From Nephrocerus scutellatus (Eukaryota; Arthropoda; Insecta; Diptera; Pipunculidae): a stretch of DNA of 64,000 nucleotides. Position numbers and translations under genes: made by a program. Position 1 is the stretch's first letter. Each line of letters starts with the position of its first letter. This document shows, one piece after another, positions 19,877 through 32,054 of this stretch. Under the pieces are notes generated by a model. It was given only the letters and a program-made list of their open reading frames with translations. It was not told the DNA's origin and did not search any database. The stretch covers positions 114,854,930-114,918,929 of the forward strand of contig OX352762.1 of the NCBI GenBank assembly GCA_947095585.1, written 5' to 3'.

Positions 19877-20176
19877 AATCGCTTTCGACTGAATGACCTA
19901 TCGGTTATGAATGAAAGACCCCCATTTAACGTTGCATACTATTAGGCTTCACAGATAAATTAGTCTTTGGACTGAATTACAACTAAATATACATACACGG
20001 GTGTGTGTAGTCACTCGCACAGCAGAATCGCTTTTGACTGAATGACCTATCGATTATGAATGAAAGACCTACATTTAACGTTGCATACTATTAGGCTTCA
20101 AAGATAAATTAGTCTTTGGACTGAATTACAACTAAATATACATACACGGGTGTGTGTAGTCACTCGCACAGCAGAA
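19877..20176. repeat. Two tandem copies of a 149-bp unit
   Basis: Unit boundaries fall near 19877 and 20026. The two copies share nearly all bases, with only scattered substitutions, suggesting a recent duplication. The unit contains no coding region and ends in TCACTCGCACAGCAGAAT. Confidence 0.9.
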
Positions 20177-20179
20177 TAC

Positions 20180-22254
20180 ATTAGCTCGTGTGTCTACAGT
20201 AGTGGAAAGTTTTTGGTAGTTTTTTTTTTTTTAAAAGAAACAAGACGACGTATTCGAAATATTCGAAACTTCTATCAAATTGAAAACTTTTTGGTCAGTA
20301 ATAAGAAGAAATCAAGAAAACGCTCACAATCAATTCAAGTCATAAAAGATTTGTTAATTCTTACCAGGGACACCATAGCTTTCTTAACATGCAAGAACCA
20401 TTTTCGTGTCTTTTGCACAGCACTTTTGTTTTTAGGAGAAAAAAAATTTAGCGCACGCCTTATGTCCTCAATATTGTCGTTTACACGCACATATGGACAA
20501 CTGAACTCATTCCGTTAAATTCGCTTTTTCTTTCTGTTAAGTAGATTCCCATTTGCATTATCATTTAGAAATGCACGTGCCGGGGCAGTTATTGTGCCAT
20601 CGCACAACCCGATTACCCTGACGTGTACCCCTTTGTATGGGCTGGCATGGCATTGTGTGTTGTTAAAAAAATGTATGTCAGTCTGTGGCAACTCTCTCAA
20701 CTGGGTAACCGCAAATTTCTTAAAGAAAACAAAAGCCAAACACACAAGAAACCAGAACAAAAAAGTTCATCCTCCACAGAATGGCCAATACAACAACTCT
20801 CACTTGCTCATCATCCTACTTATTGTTCACTCATTCGCTCTCTAAGGCTATTGTTGATTTTAACAATTATTATGTTTATCTACTTGAAATCGTGCAAGCA
20901 ACAAAAAAGATGAGATTTTAAAAATAAAAGGAGAACCTGTCATCACTAGCACGTTGACAAGTAGGCTTTGACATGATGGTTTTCCACAACAGGAGGAGGC
21001 TTCTGACGGCAACGGCAACGCAAGGATGACGACGACGATGATGATGATGATGATGATTTTGTCACATACTTGTCAAGGATACTTTTTTCATCGTTCTCTC
21101 GTCCGTCAAGGACTGTACGTACACTGATGGGGCGCAATGATTTCTAAACGATGGCATTATTGTCTCTGATGGATGCACTTTAAAATTCCATCACAGTCGA
21201 CCGACTCATTCATTGCATTTGCTCGGTTTTGACTCAAGAAGCAATTTCTCGGAAGAGTTATATGGAAGTATTCAGGGATATGCAACTAGGATTAGAACAA
21301 CTGTAAATATACACGCTGTGAGGGCAGGAAGTGAAGAATCCTATGATTTCAAGTCCAAAAGTCAAAAACTTTTAATTGAGCACTTAATATTTTGGTTTGT
21401 TTGCTTGGACTGTTGCCGGGCGAAGCATCAGCTCCAACCGTACCAGAGCAGTTCATCAAGTCGCCTGATTAAAGGGTTTCTCCCAAACAAACTTACCTAC
21501 GAGCTGTCGCAGGCAGTCATGTCGACAATTTTGCATATATTTTTTCTGACAATTACCACCTTTGAGCGAGGGTTAGGCTCGTATGCCCTCTTGAGATAAT
21601 TGAGTACTTCCCCCATGGGTAGTGATTGTCGTTTTCCGCTCCAAATTACGAGGACTTTTGAGAGTTTCAAAAGACTCTTCGCAACACAAATCGCTAGGTG
21701 AGGCCTATTTGGCTTATAATAATTGGGGTGACTGACAAGGCGTCTAATTGAATAAATGACGGAAGGCATACCCATAGAAATTTATGCATATCCTTGTACA
21801 ATTTAAAGCTAACATTGAACCCTCAATATTAAATCGTGATGTTGACTGAAACCCTGATGGCGACATGTTGTCCGCAGCGACTCTTTGAAAAGTTTTTCGC
21901 GGAGAGGGTAAGACAAAGTGCCATTGAATGCCTCGCCGTATCAATTAGGGAAACCATTGTTGAAATGAATTTTTAGAGAGAAAGAGAAAAGAGAAACACT
22001 CTTACCACCCACACTAAAGGACAATTCCGTCCGAGTTTTTCAGCTCATGGCAAGCGTATGAAGAGGCATAAATTGTTTTCTAGTATTTTTCGGAAAACCA
22101 ATTACAAAAAAATCTTGTAAACCACTAGCAACATAACGTAAATTTAAAGTTAAAAAAATAATCCGGTAAAACGAACGAAAAGAATAACAGAACAAGTTCC
22201 TCAAGGTTCCCAGCTCGTTGTGGTTTTTTTGTAGGGTATTGTTTGTGTCGCCTA
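20180..22254. other. Non-coding stretch with a GAT microsatellite
   Basis: The only distinct feature is a GAC/GAT trinucleotide run at about 21023-21058. The frames crossing it are low-complexity serine or aspartate runs. No gene is recognised. Confidence 0.4.
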
Positions 22255-22474
22255 GAATTTACCATTGTATGAATATGTGTTATAGGATCACCCGGCGTGA
22301 CAGACCATTGCGGTCCAAGCTTCTCGCGCATGTATATATTTGGACACAAGTGGAAGGGACCTACAATTTAAGGCCGGATCCAAACGGTGAATTGAAATGA
22401 GAAGTTTTCCGTGACAAGTTATTACTCTCGGAACGTTTTTTACCCATTCACGACACCGTTAAAAATACTTTTGC
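22255..22474 (-). mobile_element. tRNA-derived SINE, copy 3 (head missing)
   Basis: On the minus strand this matches the body of the SINE copies at 26666, 26989 and 50569: an ACGGTGTCGTGAATGGG segment, CCGAGAGTAATAACTTGTCA, then GGATCCGGCCTTAAATTGTA and CTTCCACTTGTGTCC. It starts in the body and lacks the tRNA-like promoter, as expected of 5'-truncated SINEs. The tail (about 22255-22320) resembles that of copy 4. Confidence 0.75.
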
Positions 22475-22599
22475 TATTAATATTTAATTTTTGAGTTTTT
22501 GCATTAAAGCACTTTTTTTGTTCATTTTAAATTCGCATAATATTAGTTAATGTAATTCCCAAATAGTTTAAGAAAATAATTAAGTGTAACGAAGAGCAA

Positions 22600-24625
22600 A
22601 GTCGAACACTAGATTTCGCAGGACAGACAAAAGTACTGGAGACAGAGGAACAGCAATTCTCATAAAGGATTCAATGCACACAGAAACGATTGCAGTCAAC
22701 GGACTAGTGACAACAGATGCGACTGCTGAAGTTATCCATTTAGCTGGCGGTAATCAGTAATTATCATGTCAATCTACTAGTACTATACCTCAAGAAGAGA
22801 TGAAATAAGGAAGGACATGAATATCATTAACGACCTAGTTAACAGGTTCACATACGCAGTCATTGGAGGAGATTTTAACGTACGCAGTCCTCTTTGGCTG
22901 GACGTTCAAACATCCTCACAAGGGAAATATATGCAAGAATGGTTGAGTGACTACTATCCACATTCTTGCAGTACTCTCACAACCTATACCAACATTTCCT
23001 AGAAGCCTATCACTAATAGATTTTTTCCTGTGTTCTTCAAATTTAATTAATATCCATTTCAGAAACTTCACCGCGGAAACGGATCACCTAGCAATCAAAC
23101 TACGGATCAACCTAATGGACAGCTCTCGCGCATTAGCCCTCCATCGAAAGAATTTATCAATCTGAGAACCATTAATTGTGATCGGTTTCAAGACAAAGTC
23201 AGTGAGGGACTAGAAATACCTTCGACGTCAAGGAATCTTACCAATACTGATATTGACAATGCCATCGACAACATCGAAACTGTCGTCAATAATCCAATTG
23301 TTGAACAAAGTCAGAAACACAGTAGTAAGGACCCTTATAGTCACTTGCTGCCAAACAACGTCTCCGAAAGCGACTTCAACGAATCCTGGAACACAAGTAG
23401 AACGCGAGGGGAACACGAGGAACTCACAATACCAGGCAGTACTTTCTGAGTTAAAGTGCCTCAATGTAATGATCCGACAACATATAAGGAAACACTTTAA
23501 CTCAGTATTTCAAAAGAGACTGTAAGACATAAAACCTGGTCCCAACATGTTAAGGCAGATAAATCGACACGTCGGAAAGCGACCCGCCCAACCTGGATCC
23601 CTGCCTAACTCTAACAACAGCAGTAGAAAAAGTCGAAGCATTTGCAGAATCTATCGAAAACAACTTTGTGCCAAGACACCATCACACTTATCAGAATTTT
23701 TAAGGAAAGTAGAAACTACTGATAGCTTTTCAACGTTGAGAACCCATCTGACGAGCCAACAAAGCAGGACATATTTACAAATATAGAAGAAACAAAAGAA
23801 ATCATCTAATCAAATAACTCGAAGAAGTCGCTCGCAGGGGACCGAATCTCTAACTTTATGTTAAAAAGATTTCCACGAGCAGCTCTTCTAGTTCAAATAG
23901 TCATCTTTAACAATTCATTCTTCCCAGCAAAGTGGAAAATTTGTGAAGGTAGATCCAGCGTCTAAGAAGACGGATAGAACTTCTATCAAAGGGTACAGAC
24001 CAATAGCGTTACTCAGCAGCACAAGGAATATACTGGAGTCTCTTTTGCTTAAGAGAGTAAAGGAACATCTGTAGGCTCAAAGAGATTATGCCCAACAACC
24101 AATTCGGTTTTAAGCGGAAAACTCTACGCTTCATCCATTGCTGAAACTTCATACAGATGTTACCATTTTACTCAACAAAAAGGCGTATTTCCTCGACATC
24201 GAAAAGCCGTTCGATTCTGTTGTTTACAAACTGAGAAGAGAAGGAATTCCCGGTCAACATTATCAGAACAGAGCTTCTTAACAAATAGGACGTTCTATGT
24301 GCAAATAGATGCAGCCGAATCAACGACTAGGAACATTAAAGCCGGAGTGACGCAAGATTCGCGACTTGGACCGCTGCTTTTCAACATTTTCACATCAGAT
24401 CAGCCGGTGACAACCTTGTTATTCGCAGACGATTCTGTTACGTAAAGCAGCATCATGGCACCACAACTAGCTGTGCAACGAGTCGAAACTCACACTCGGA
24501 GACTTCAAGAATATTACCTAAAGTGGGGAATCCAAATCAACGCCTCGAAATCCGAATTAATCTTCTTTCGGTTACCCTCAACAGAGCCCATGACCGCGAC
24601 GATGGTTCTGGAGTCAAATATAATG
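22600..24625 (+). pseudogene. Jockey-like LINE pseudogene
   Basis: Endonuclease remnants begin near 22610 (RRTDKSTGDRGTAILIKDSM), with the AVIGGDFNVRSPLW box at about 22857-22898 and an IDFFLCSSN block near 23010. A middle region of linker and RT fingers follows, heavily frameshifted. RT palm pieces are legible at about 24180-24200 (FLDIEK-FDSV), about 24340-24400 (AGVTQDSRLGPLLFNIFTSDQP) and about 24415-24440 (TTLLFADDSVT), then a LKWGIQINASKSELIFFR block to about 24570. Order and wording fit the jockey clade, and another fragment with similar wording lies at 42205-42505. Many stops make it inactive. It ends where a mariner-type 5' end begins. Confidence 0.75.
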
Positions 24626-24694
24626 ATGATGATAATGTATTCAATCCGCAAGCATCAATTCTTTACAAAAATAACGTTGATCTTGCTTCTAGCC

Positions 24695-25003
24695 AGAAAA
24701 AGAGAAAGACCACATTTTTCCGGGTTGTTTACATTATTGTTCAACAGAATTTATTTTTAAGTATCGGGAGTTTCAACAGGTGCGCTTCAACTTTTCTCCG
24801 ATAGGGACGGCGAACGACGCCATATTTTTTATTGTTCTTTTGTCATTTGGAAACTTCATTAGTATACATTTCATCATGGAACGCTACACATGTGAACAGC
24901 GATTGCAAATCGTGCAAATTTTTTATCAAAATAATCGTTCTGTTGCCGCTACTTTAAGCTTACTTAAGCTTCAAAGGTCCCTCTTTAGTTCAACTAATTG
25001 AGC
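24695..25003 (+). pseudogene. Mariner-type transposase, extreme N-terminus
   Basis: An ATG at 24876 opens MERYTCEQRLQIVQIFYQNN, which is the characteristic opening of a group of insect mariner-like transposases. The frame stops at 25001 after about 42 codons. The upstream part (24695-24870) probably is the 5' untranslated region of the element. No catalytic domain follows, so this is a 3'-truncated relic. Related pieces elsewhere in the window cover the middle (48146-49010) and the end (55980-56695) of such a protein. Confidence 0.65.
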
Positions 25004-26365
25004 AATAAGCAATTAAATCCTCAATGCTAATAATTGTCTATTCACAGTTGACTAGGAATCACATCAAATCAGCTGTAAGCAATTTGTGCTGCGTAACATT
25101 AAAATAGAAAATGATATCATATATTGATGTTGTTGTGATTACTGTTTCACCGAATTGGTTAGTGTAAAAGTGCAGCTGGCATACACCACACAAAATAATA
25201 AAAATTGCATTGAGGGAATAAAGGGAATCAATCGACAGCAGCCATTATGATCAAAATTGAAAACCGCAATCAACCGGAAGCCAATGGGCGCCATCAAACC
25301 CATTCAGCAGCCACCCATCTATCATAATCCACCTTTGGTGTAAGCGAAACTAATAACATTGTAACAAATAACTAATTATCATGTCAGACAATCAATTTGT
25401 CTGTCAGTTGTCTGCGTCTGTCTGGTTTGTGGTATCCACGAATGTGTGCTTTTGCTGTGTGATGTACCAGGCGCAGAGAAATGAAAGTATTTCGCGTGGG
25501 TACGACGAGTTGGAAATCAACAACAATCAATACTATTGTTTCGACCCAAAATTGCCCGGCAGCTAGCTAGACACGGCCAGGATATCGCACTGAGCAATTA
25601 TTGTCATTCAGTTTCGCACTCCTCAATTGATGTTGAGTGGCGGCTCACCTTCACCGCCGGTATTGGACGACGCTCATAAAATTTTGTGATTTTTCATCAG
25701 CAATTCGACAAAATGTCGAACACAATTTAAACCAAAAATACGAGCAGAAACATTCTCTTTTTATTCTTTCTCTCCCCACTGACTTTGAAAGCCGACAGTG
25801 AAAGCAGGAAATTTGCTTTTGACCGTTGTACTTTTTGTGGTTTGTGTGTCGCTGATGCTGATGGTACTTTGTGGTGCGATAAAGGTGCGATGCAGAAATT
25901 ACACAAATTCTCCGGTCCATGTCGACTTTTATCAAATAAGGGATGAAAGGGATGATAGTTAATAGCTGATGGTACATATTCATCCCGTCATCGGGTCGTT
26001 AAATTTTATTACGTTCCGGTCAATACGCCCGGCAATTATTAAATAGTACTTTAATAATGTTATCTACGGTTAATTGCCACATAGGGATGCAGCTATATGG
26101 GATAATTTCTTGCAGAATCATTCAATGATTCTTCAGTGTGAAAAACTTGAGCGAATTTTAAGCAAATTACAATTTTGTATTTGCAACATCGGGTTGATGA
26201 TTTAGTCACAAAGTAATTTAATGTTAACCACCAAGTGGACTATAGCAACACGAATGTTAATTGACAAAAAACAAGAAAGTGTAAAAAAACCTTGTTTATC
26301 GGGTACAAACTTTTATTTATACATCGAAACACGCCATTATTTTATTTGGTTATTGTATATTTATT
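25004..26365. other. Non-coding stretch, nothing recognised
   Basis: No transposon or gene is recognised. The sequence is less AT-rich around 25240-25570, but frames are short. Confidence 0.4.
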
Positions 26366-26665
26366 ATTTGGTAATAATCGCCAAAATATCTCTTTTTGAG
26401 GTCGGAATTATTTCAAAGAGTTTTCTTTTTTCCACGCTTCACACGCGCCACACGCGACACGACTCAAAAGCGGAATATCAAAATGGGACACTGACATTGA
26501 GCCGCTCACAAAATTTAAGACCTCTAAGTCTTGGGAAAGGATGTTAAAAAAGATTTCAAAAAACGGGAAAATGACGCGATTTCAAACCATCACACGTGCC
26601 ACACGCGAAACGTGACACGCGTCATATGTGGAATATAAAAAATTCTATTTTGGACTTAGCGCCGA
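26366..26665 (+). repeat. Rep-A repeat, copy 1
   Basis: Shares its left edge (TATTTGGTAATAATCGC, then TTTTTGAGGT and ATTTCAAAGAG) with the copy at 34843. Two units follow, each with a CACACGCGCCACACGCGACA-type purine/pyrimidine block, GGAATATAAAAAAT and TATTTTGGACTTAG. It is cut at 26665 by SINE copy 1. Non-coding. Confidence 0.7.
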
Positions 26666-26950
26666 GTGGGCACCGTGGCTCAGTGGAAATGCGCATGGCT
26701 ACTGAGCAGTTAGTTCGTGGTTCGCATCCCAGTAACACCAAGAAGTATTTTTCACGGTTTCCCACCTCTCGCGAATGTCTGGCAAACGTTCCGAGAGCAA
26801 TAGCTTGTCACGGAAAGCTTTTCAATGCGCCGGTCGGATCCGGCCTTAAATTGTAGATCCCTTCCATGTGTGTCCAACCGGGTCAAAAACGAACACAAGC
26901 TTATCGGAGCACCAAACGAATACGAACCGTGACTGTACTCGTACGTACAG
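26666..26950 (+). mobile_element. tRNA-derived SINE, copy 1 (best preserved)
   Basis: The head is tRNA-like: box A TGGCTCAGTGG at 26676-26686 matches the RNA polymerase III consensus exactly, and box B GGTTCGCATCC at 26719-26729 differs at one base from GGTTCGAATCC. Their 32-nt spacing is normal for a tRNA promoter. A tRNA-unrelated body follows (CACCTCTCGCGAATGTCTGG, then GGATCCGGCCTTAAATTGTA). The right end is not sharp. It lies inside a Rep-A copy. Confidence 0.8.
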
Positions 26951-26988
26951 TGGTTGAAGCGTATTTATCTCACATATATATGCATGAT

Positions 26989-27185
26989 GTGGGCGCCGTG
27001 GCTCAGTGGATAAGAGCATTACTTCTGAGCAGGAGATTCGTGATTCGAAAAGTATTTTTCACGGTGTCCCACCTCTCGCAAAAGTCTGACAAACGTCCGA
27101 GAGTAATAACTTGACACGGAAAGCTTCTCAATTCGCCGTGCGTATCCGGCATTAAATTAAAAGTCCCTTCCATTTGTGTGCTACG
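26989..27185 (+). mobile_element. tRNA-derived SINE, copy 2
   Basis: Starts GTGGGCGCCGTGGCTCAGTG, so box A (26999-27009) is perfect. Box B has decayed and a few bases are missing around 27045. The body matches copy 1 closely, including CCCACCTCTCGC and GAGAGTAATAACTTGACACG. It follows copy 1 in the same orientation after only about 40-100 bp. Confidence 0.8.
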
Positions 27186-27514
27186 ATAAACGGTTAATTT
27201 ATGATAAGATTGAATTGCATACAGGGAGAGTAGTCTTTTAAACATTTTGGATTGTGACCGCGGCAACAAACACTCCTCGTCTGTATCTTCGTTTATTGTT
27301 TTTTAGTAATCTGTGCGTTTATTGCAAAACCATCGTATTTTCAAAGTGCGCTTTTATGATAAACACAAAATATGTATTTCCTTTTTTATCCAGATACTAT
27401 GAATATATGCGTTACATGGTATGGTATGTGGTATGAGGAATTTGAAATTAGGTTTTGTTTGGTTTGGTAAGGGTACCGGATTCTCAGCCCTGGCTAGACC
27501 TTTATTATGCATTT
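27186..27514. other. Non-coding spacer, nothing recognised
   Basis: Sits between SINE copy 2 and Rep-C copy 1. No motif identified. Confidence 0.35.
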
Positions 27515-27985
27515 AAAACTGCAACAAGAATATAGTATATTACAGAACGAGCAAGGAAAGTGGAGTTTATCGTGCGAGGTCGAAGCTTGACGAACGAGGC
27601 GGTAGCAATCTAACGAGCACGATGAGCACTTTTCTGCAAGTCATGTACGCTATTTTTCACGCGTCCAAACCGGTTTTTCTGCTAAATCGAGAGAGAGAAG
27701 CAGAAATGTGAGAATGTGTGTTCGCTCTGACTGCAGTAAATAACAAAGAAATGAATTTTTCACGCGTCCAAACCGGGTTTTCTGCTAAATCGAGAGAGAA
27801 GCAGAAATCACAAACGACAAACAAAAGAGGATTCTTGCTCATGCGCAATGTGCTCGCTGAGATTGTAGTAAATAACAAAAGACGTTTATATCATAACATA
27901 ACTAGTGTTGTTATGGGCTACTTTCGAGGCTAGTTTATAGCGTACGAAACAGTCACTTTCGTCTATGGGCGTGTGAAAATTCCTT
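27515..27985 (+). repeat. Rep-C repeat, copy 1
   Basis: Shares with 50840-51095 the opening ATAGTATATTACAGAACGAG and CAAGGAAAGTGGAGTT, the middle GAGCACTTTTCTGC and CTATTTTTCACGCG, and the close GAAACAGTCACTTTCGTCTA then TGGGCGTGTGAAAAT. This copy is longer because it contains an internal duplication of about 57 bp with a 101-bp period (27654-27710 and 27755-27809). Non-coding, probably a non-autonomous transposon. Confidence 0.65.
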
Positions 27986-29324
27986 ATCACAGTGCGTCTG
28001 CAATGAACAATAAAACAACCTTCCAAAGTGAGGGAATTATCCACAAGCACCACATCGAATTTCCGGTAAATCTGCATGTTCCTAAGCCATGCAACATTAA
28101 TGAAGGGAAAAAAACTTCTGACCAATGCGTTGTCTGAAGCTGCAGTCAGTCAAGTATTTTTAAAAGCTTGACTGATAACGTAAAGCATTAAACGCAGAAG
28201 GATATCCAGCGACTCCCCCCTTAGTGGAAGTCATACACAAACAGTGCTCGTTCATGTGTGATTATAATACCTACCCACATATACACATACGTACTTCTAA
28301 GGTCATATGCATCTACTTGGTTAGGCTGCCGTTATACTCGGTATCACCAACACTATCGCTTCAAAAGTCAGTCACCATCATCGTCAACAAACCGAAGAGC
28401 CATTAAGGCGATTTCCTTAAACAAAATGACGTCACCATCGACAACGACGACAGCAACTGTGGCGATACGATGAAAAGTTCCGATTTGGCTCTGTGCTTAG
28501 CTAAGCCTCTGCCTAGACGCATTACACAACCCACTGAAAGCGCTTGGGAAGTAGGTGCCAATGCAGTGCAGGGCAGATAAAGCAGATGGTGCTTCAGCTG
28601 CAGCTGGTCTCCTCTTCCTATTGCCAGTCGGATTGTCACTGCTGGTGCTTGCGGGATGCCATCTGATATTCAGCATTGCAGCAAAAGTTGATTATGTCGA
28701 AGAGTGATCTCATTTGTGGTGCGGTTTTAAGTCGGGTGGAATGTATGCTATGTTCATTTGCTTTAAACTTTCCTTTCCGCTTTTTTTTTCCTCTTAGCAG
28801 TTTCTCGCTTACTAACGTCTGGCTAATTGCATTCAGTTGCTTTGAGTGTGTTATCTGCAGATTGCTAGCACGTTGATGGCTAACACGTGGGTGTAATGGA
28901 AGGAAGCAAAAGGAGAGGGACAAGAAACGGCTTACACTTGATAAAATCGGAGCCGAGAGTAAATTATTATGTGCGGTGTATGTCCTGGAAAACACATTAG
29001 CGTGTGATGCAGCGTTAGTAGAATGATGGAAAGTATCACTTCAATGCGGCACTACACTTCAAAATTCTGTATTATATTATTGTTAAAGACTGCATTTTAA
29101 GTTTGTAACTTTCAAAAGGAAGAAAGCCTTTCTGTACAGCTAAGGACTCATTAGTAGGTCTATACTCTCTACTATGTTTATCTATTATTTAATACAAAGT
29201 ACATATATGTGTAGATATGTCCTACCATTCAATCAAAAGTGTAATAGTGAATGTATCATAACAACTTCCAACCAACATAAGCGACTTGAAGATGATAGTG
29301 TTGATGATGAAAGGATTCCGATTC
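27986..29324. other. Non-coding stretch, nothing recognised
   Basis: No repeat or gene is recognised. Composition is closer to balanced than in neighbouring regions around 28400-28900, but no exon-like frame is visible. Confidence 0.4.
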
Positions 29325-29400
29325 CAATAAACAATAACCGCCACTCGAAGTGTTACCAAATTTTCGCTGCTAAACAGCTGATGACAGCGTGCTATTTTGA
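29325..29400 (+). repeat. Mariner-type 5' fragment, short
   Basis: Shares AAGTGTTACCAA, CGCTGCT, then GCTGATGACAGCG with about 828-880, which precedes the transposase relic at 938. It is a second piece of the same 5' region, without coding sequence. Confidence 0.6.
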
Positions 29401-29649
29401 CAAACGGTAGTCAGTCAAGTTCACAGGCTCACATTCGTGCAACGTACAATCAGAATATGTGATGCCACTATCCGTCCCAGAGGTAACAGTGACATGCTTT
29501 TTATAAAATTTTCAACAATGTCTTATAATATATAATATATTAAATAAAAAGATTCATAATTAAAATATAGTTTCGGCTTATTTAACTCGTCAAACTTTGA
29601 GTGAATTAGGACCTGCGTTCTTTAGACCTAAACCAACTGGTCTGCCGCC

Positions 29650-30080
29650 ACAGCACTAATTAATTGTTGGGAACACAAACTTCGTCGGGCCCACTCGGAA
29701 AGCGTCCCGGGGCTTAGGCCATCCAAACAATTAATCAGGCTCTTTTTTCTACAAGGAAATCCTTAATTTTAATAGGGATAGACTTAGAAGGTGGTGATAG
29801 TTTTCTAACAGGTCATTGGGGATTGCGATGTCACCTTAACAAAATTGGTATGCGCTCAGAGACAGAATGTAGGTTCTGCTCAGAGTCATCCGAGCACATT
29901 CTCTGTGAATGCCACCATAACTACTTTGGTTAAGGAGACGCATCTCATACAAGAAAATATCCTCGACAGCGGAGTTGAGAAATTCTGTCACTAAGGATTT
30001 CATTAGGGAGGTGGTACGTCTCTTAGAATAAACAGAAACAGAATATATATTTAAGGTCGCAGTATCAGCCATATGGGATT
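29650..30080 (+). pseudogene. LINE C-terminal fragment (RNase H tail and zinc region)
   Basis: Near 29808 the frame reads LTGHWGLRCHLNKIGMRSET, followed by ECRFCSESSEHILCECHH at about 29845-29915. That order, a TGHW block and a C-X2-C...H...C-X-C cluster, is what follows RNase H in jockey/I/R1-type LINEs. The frame then degrades and stops. No RT domain is attached, so this is an isolated 3' piece. Confidence 0.7.
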
Positions 30081-30084
30081 GATT

Positions 30085-31786
30085 ATTAATCAAAAAGCAG
30101 TCGAACTTTTTACTTATTTTAATTACGGTTTAAGAAAGCAAAGACATGCACTTAATCATAGGCATTTAAGTTTAGGATGTGAGTGAAGATGAAGAATGTT
30201 CCTTTTATATTAATTTCCCATGACAGAACTCTCAATTGGATTATGACAGACACAACAAATGAGATATCATCGTTGGCGCGCAAACAGGAAATTGACAGAT
30301 GAATATGGTAGAGTGAACTCATAGGCAAACCTGGAATTTTTATGCGCAACCTCCATTGAATAATAATGACAATGATTGATGGACAATTAGGCACAAAACA
30401 GCACACTCAGTCAATACACAAGTCACCGGAACGCTCGGAAACTGACAGTAGAAAAAGATGAAAATACAAAATAGACCGATAGATCGATGGAATGCCTGCA
30501 CAAAGTATTAAAGTGCGATTACCGTCTCCTCAGTGCACACATAACACCCTGGCCGGCCGGCGGCGCGACGGCCTTTTCCATGGAGTGCAAGAGCATTCAT
30601 GGTGGAATTTAATTTTAAACATTTCGCAAGTCACGCGCATAGACATCCGTCAGCCGCTATTGTGTGCATGTAGCTATGCGAAAAATTAATTATGAACAAC
30701 ACTATAATACGCAAAGACCGATCAACCGGGCCAGCCAGCCACTCACTCTACCCAGCTAGCCAGATCACGTTGAAACACTCAAGCAATTCGAACGCATCGC
30801 CCAAGTCAGGAAACCAGAAAATCGTCGCATTATTGAGTTGCTCCTCATAAGCATGGACGGACGGCCGCCCAGTGGTATCCATTTGCGCACCGAGCCATAT
30901 GTGTGTATAAGTATTCACCAATCAGTGTATGCATACCATTATAACAGATCGAGGCACGTAGCAATAAATTATAAAAAAAAATATATTAAGCCAAACTTTC
31001 GCTTCAATTTGGCTTACGTGGTTGTTGTTGTTTTTGGTGGCAAAAAGCCTTTGTTCACGCGGAGTACCGGCAAATCAGGTAGGAAGAAACTGGATGAAAA
31101 AAACCAACAGTGACAATATTGGAACGTGTTCTTTGGTTTGTCAACGGTCAGAGTGCGATAGAATTTATGTTTCCACTTGAGTACGTTCGGTATATTGACT
31201 CCTTTTCCAGGTAAATCCATTATCTGTTTTTTGTGTCATTCACGAGCAGCGGCGCGTATGGATGATTATGATCCGACCATGATCATTACAATATATTATG
31301 CCAACATGTCATTTTGGAATGTTTTTTAGCAAATTGTCTGCGCAGCGTGCTGGATCTTGAGCAAAGGACTAAAACTCCAAAGTAGTAAGAGGAGGTAAAA
31401 TGTTATTAAAGTGACTTGAAACGGCCTTAATGATGAACACTTGCAGACCAAGGTAAACGATCATTTTTGAATAGCACAAAAAAAGATCGCTGACTTTAGT
31501 TTTGGTTTCTTAGCTTAGTCTTGTTGGTCACAGATAAGCTGAATATGTGATACATTCCATTTCATTTATTTCATAAATGGAATTTTTACTCTGCTGATAA
31601 CATTTCAATGTGATTACATATACAATATAACAATTTTTTTGTATATTATAATAATATTTTTAAAATCATTTCTCGACAGTAAATTGCCGTCAACAAGATT
31701 GCAAATATGGTTATAAAACTATACATCTAGATATGGGTCCGAAATTCGTTCTATGAAAATTATTATAAAATAAATAATTATTTGGA
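30085..31786. other. Non-coding stretch, nothing recognised
   Basis: One GC-rich patch, GGCCGGCCGGCGGCGCGAC near 30551-30569, stands out. No gene or repeat recognised. Confidence 0.4.
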
Positions 31787-31905
31787 ATGCCGGATTACCG
31801 ATCTGATCTCGTACCTGAACGCTACAGGCTGGCTATAATCTTTTCGGAGTACCTATAACATCATAGGGGCTTCCGAAGTCTGTGATTACAAAACGGCGCA
31901 GTCTA
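31787..31905 (+). repeat. LOA-like LINE 3' terminal fragment
   Basis: CCGGATTACCGATCTGATCT then CTGAACGCTACAGGCTGGCT matches the last codons of the LINE copy ending near 13250 (about 13218-13263), followed by a short 3' untranslated stretch. It lies about 150 bp before the endonuclease of LINE copy 2, in the same orientation, so it is probably the end of a separate copy. Confidence 0.65.
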
Positions 31906-32054
31906 GCTCTACTTCTACCTACATACCTAAAACAATACAAGAGAATCTTCTACGTTTTTCTAATTTTAAGCTAGTAATTTAGGACAGTTGATATTATGTG
32001 TCATAAAATCCCTTATAAAAACAATACAATCAGCAGGTTTTCCTAAGGGAGGAA

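Noticed and set aside
26666..26745. A tRNA gene
   Set aside because: A and B boxes are tRNA-like, but cloverleaf arms do not pair well and a SINE body shared with three other loci follows.
28403..28995. Pair of minus-strand open frames that could be exons of a host gene
   Set aside because: No recognisable domain, low-complexity ends and no convincing splice sites; evidence too weak.
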